From contig CAMXAV010000039.1 in the NCBI GenBank assembly GCA_947179285.1, positions 1 through 6,588 on the forward strand: a stretch of DNA of 6,588 bases. Reading direction: 5' to 3'. The position numbers were made by a program, and so were the translations under genes. The DNA comes from an uncultured Helicobacter sp. GTDB lineage: Bacteria > Campylobacterota > Campylobacteria > Campylobacterales > Helicobacteraceae. The notes beneath the pieces are model-generated. The model was not told where the DNA came from. It was given only the letters and a program-made list of their open reading frames with translations, and searched no databases. Shown here one piece after another: positions 6,564-6,588 of this stretch. Numbering within the stretch: position 1 is the stretch's first letter; each line of letters starts with the position of its first letter.

Positions 6564-6588
6564 TCTATTTTATTCGACGGTAACGCTT

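Noticed and set aside
6565..6588. Possible C-terminal codons of an upstream gene ending in TAG one base before the cyclase ATG
   Set aside because: Only seven codons are visible and another frame also ends nearby, so no gene can be supported.

Overview
This window looks like a chromosomal contig end from an epsilonproteobacterium, most likely a Helicobacter or close relative. The support is the adjacent pair of a YbgC-type thioesterase and a DUF493 protein (as in H. pylori HP0496-HP0495), extremely tight gene packing, AT-rich TATAAT-type promoters, and a long G/C homopolymer of the kind these genomes use for phase variation. Species cannot be named from the sequence. Every supported gene lies on the minus strand, so transcription runs from position 6588 toward 1.

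Layout in the direction of transcription: (1) 6563-3196 is a compact operon. It starts with a two-TM diguanylate cyclase (intact GGEEF and inhibitory RxxD site), followed after 3 bases by metN and then by metI, whose start overlaps the metN stop (TAATG). MetNI is the ATPase and permease of a methionine importer; no MetQ binding protein is in the window. (2) 3195-3119 is a very short intergenic region with a small terminator hairpin whose T run overlaps the -35 box of a good promoter. (3) 3118-2692 is a cluster of four tRNA genes: Gly(GCC), Leu(UAA), Cys(GCA), Ser(UGA). All encode CCA. (4) 2672-1470 follows the last tRNA by only 19 bases: thiE, ybgC and a DUF493 gene, with overlapping ends. This set appears to be co-transcribed with the tRNAs. 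(5) 1469-1350 holds a perfect 15-bp AT-only inverted repeat and a TATAAT promoter. (6) 1349-1 holds two tandem, translationally coupled and apparently homologous genes of unknown function. They resemble the ThuA/class-I-amidotransferase-like fold without a visible nucleophile cysteine. The second gene runs into a C/G homopolymer at the window edge.

Regions 1 to 4 are housekeeping (second messenger, methionine uptake, tRNA supply, thiamine phosphate synthesis, acyl-CoA hydrolysis). The left part (positions 60-1470) is visibly AT-richer and is the accessory-looking part. The most interesting signal is the paired ThuA-like genes with a G tract exactly where the second domain should end, suggesting a switchable C-terminal fusion or switchable downstream expression. 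The tract itself may be partly a sequencing or assembly artefact.
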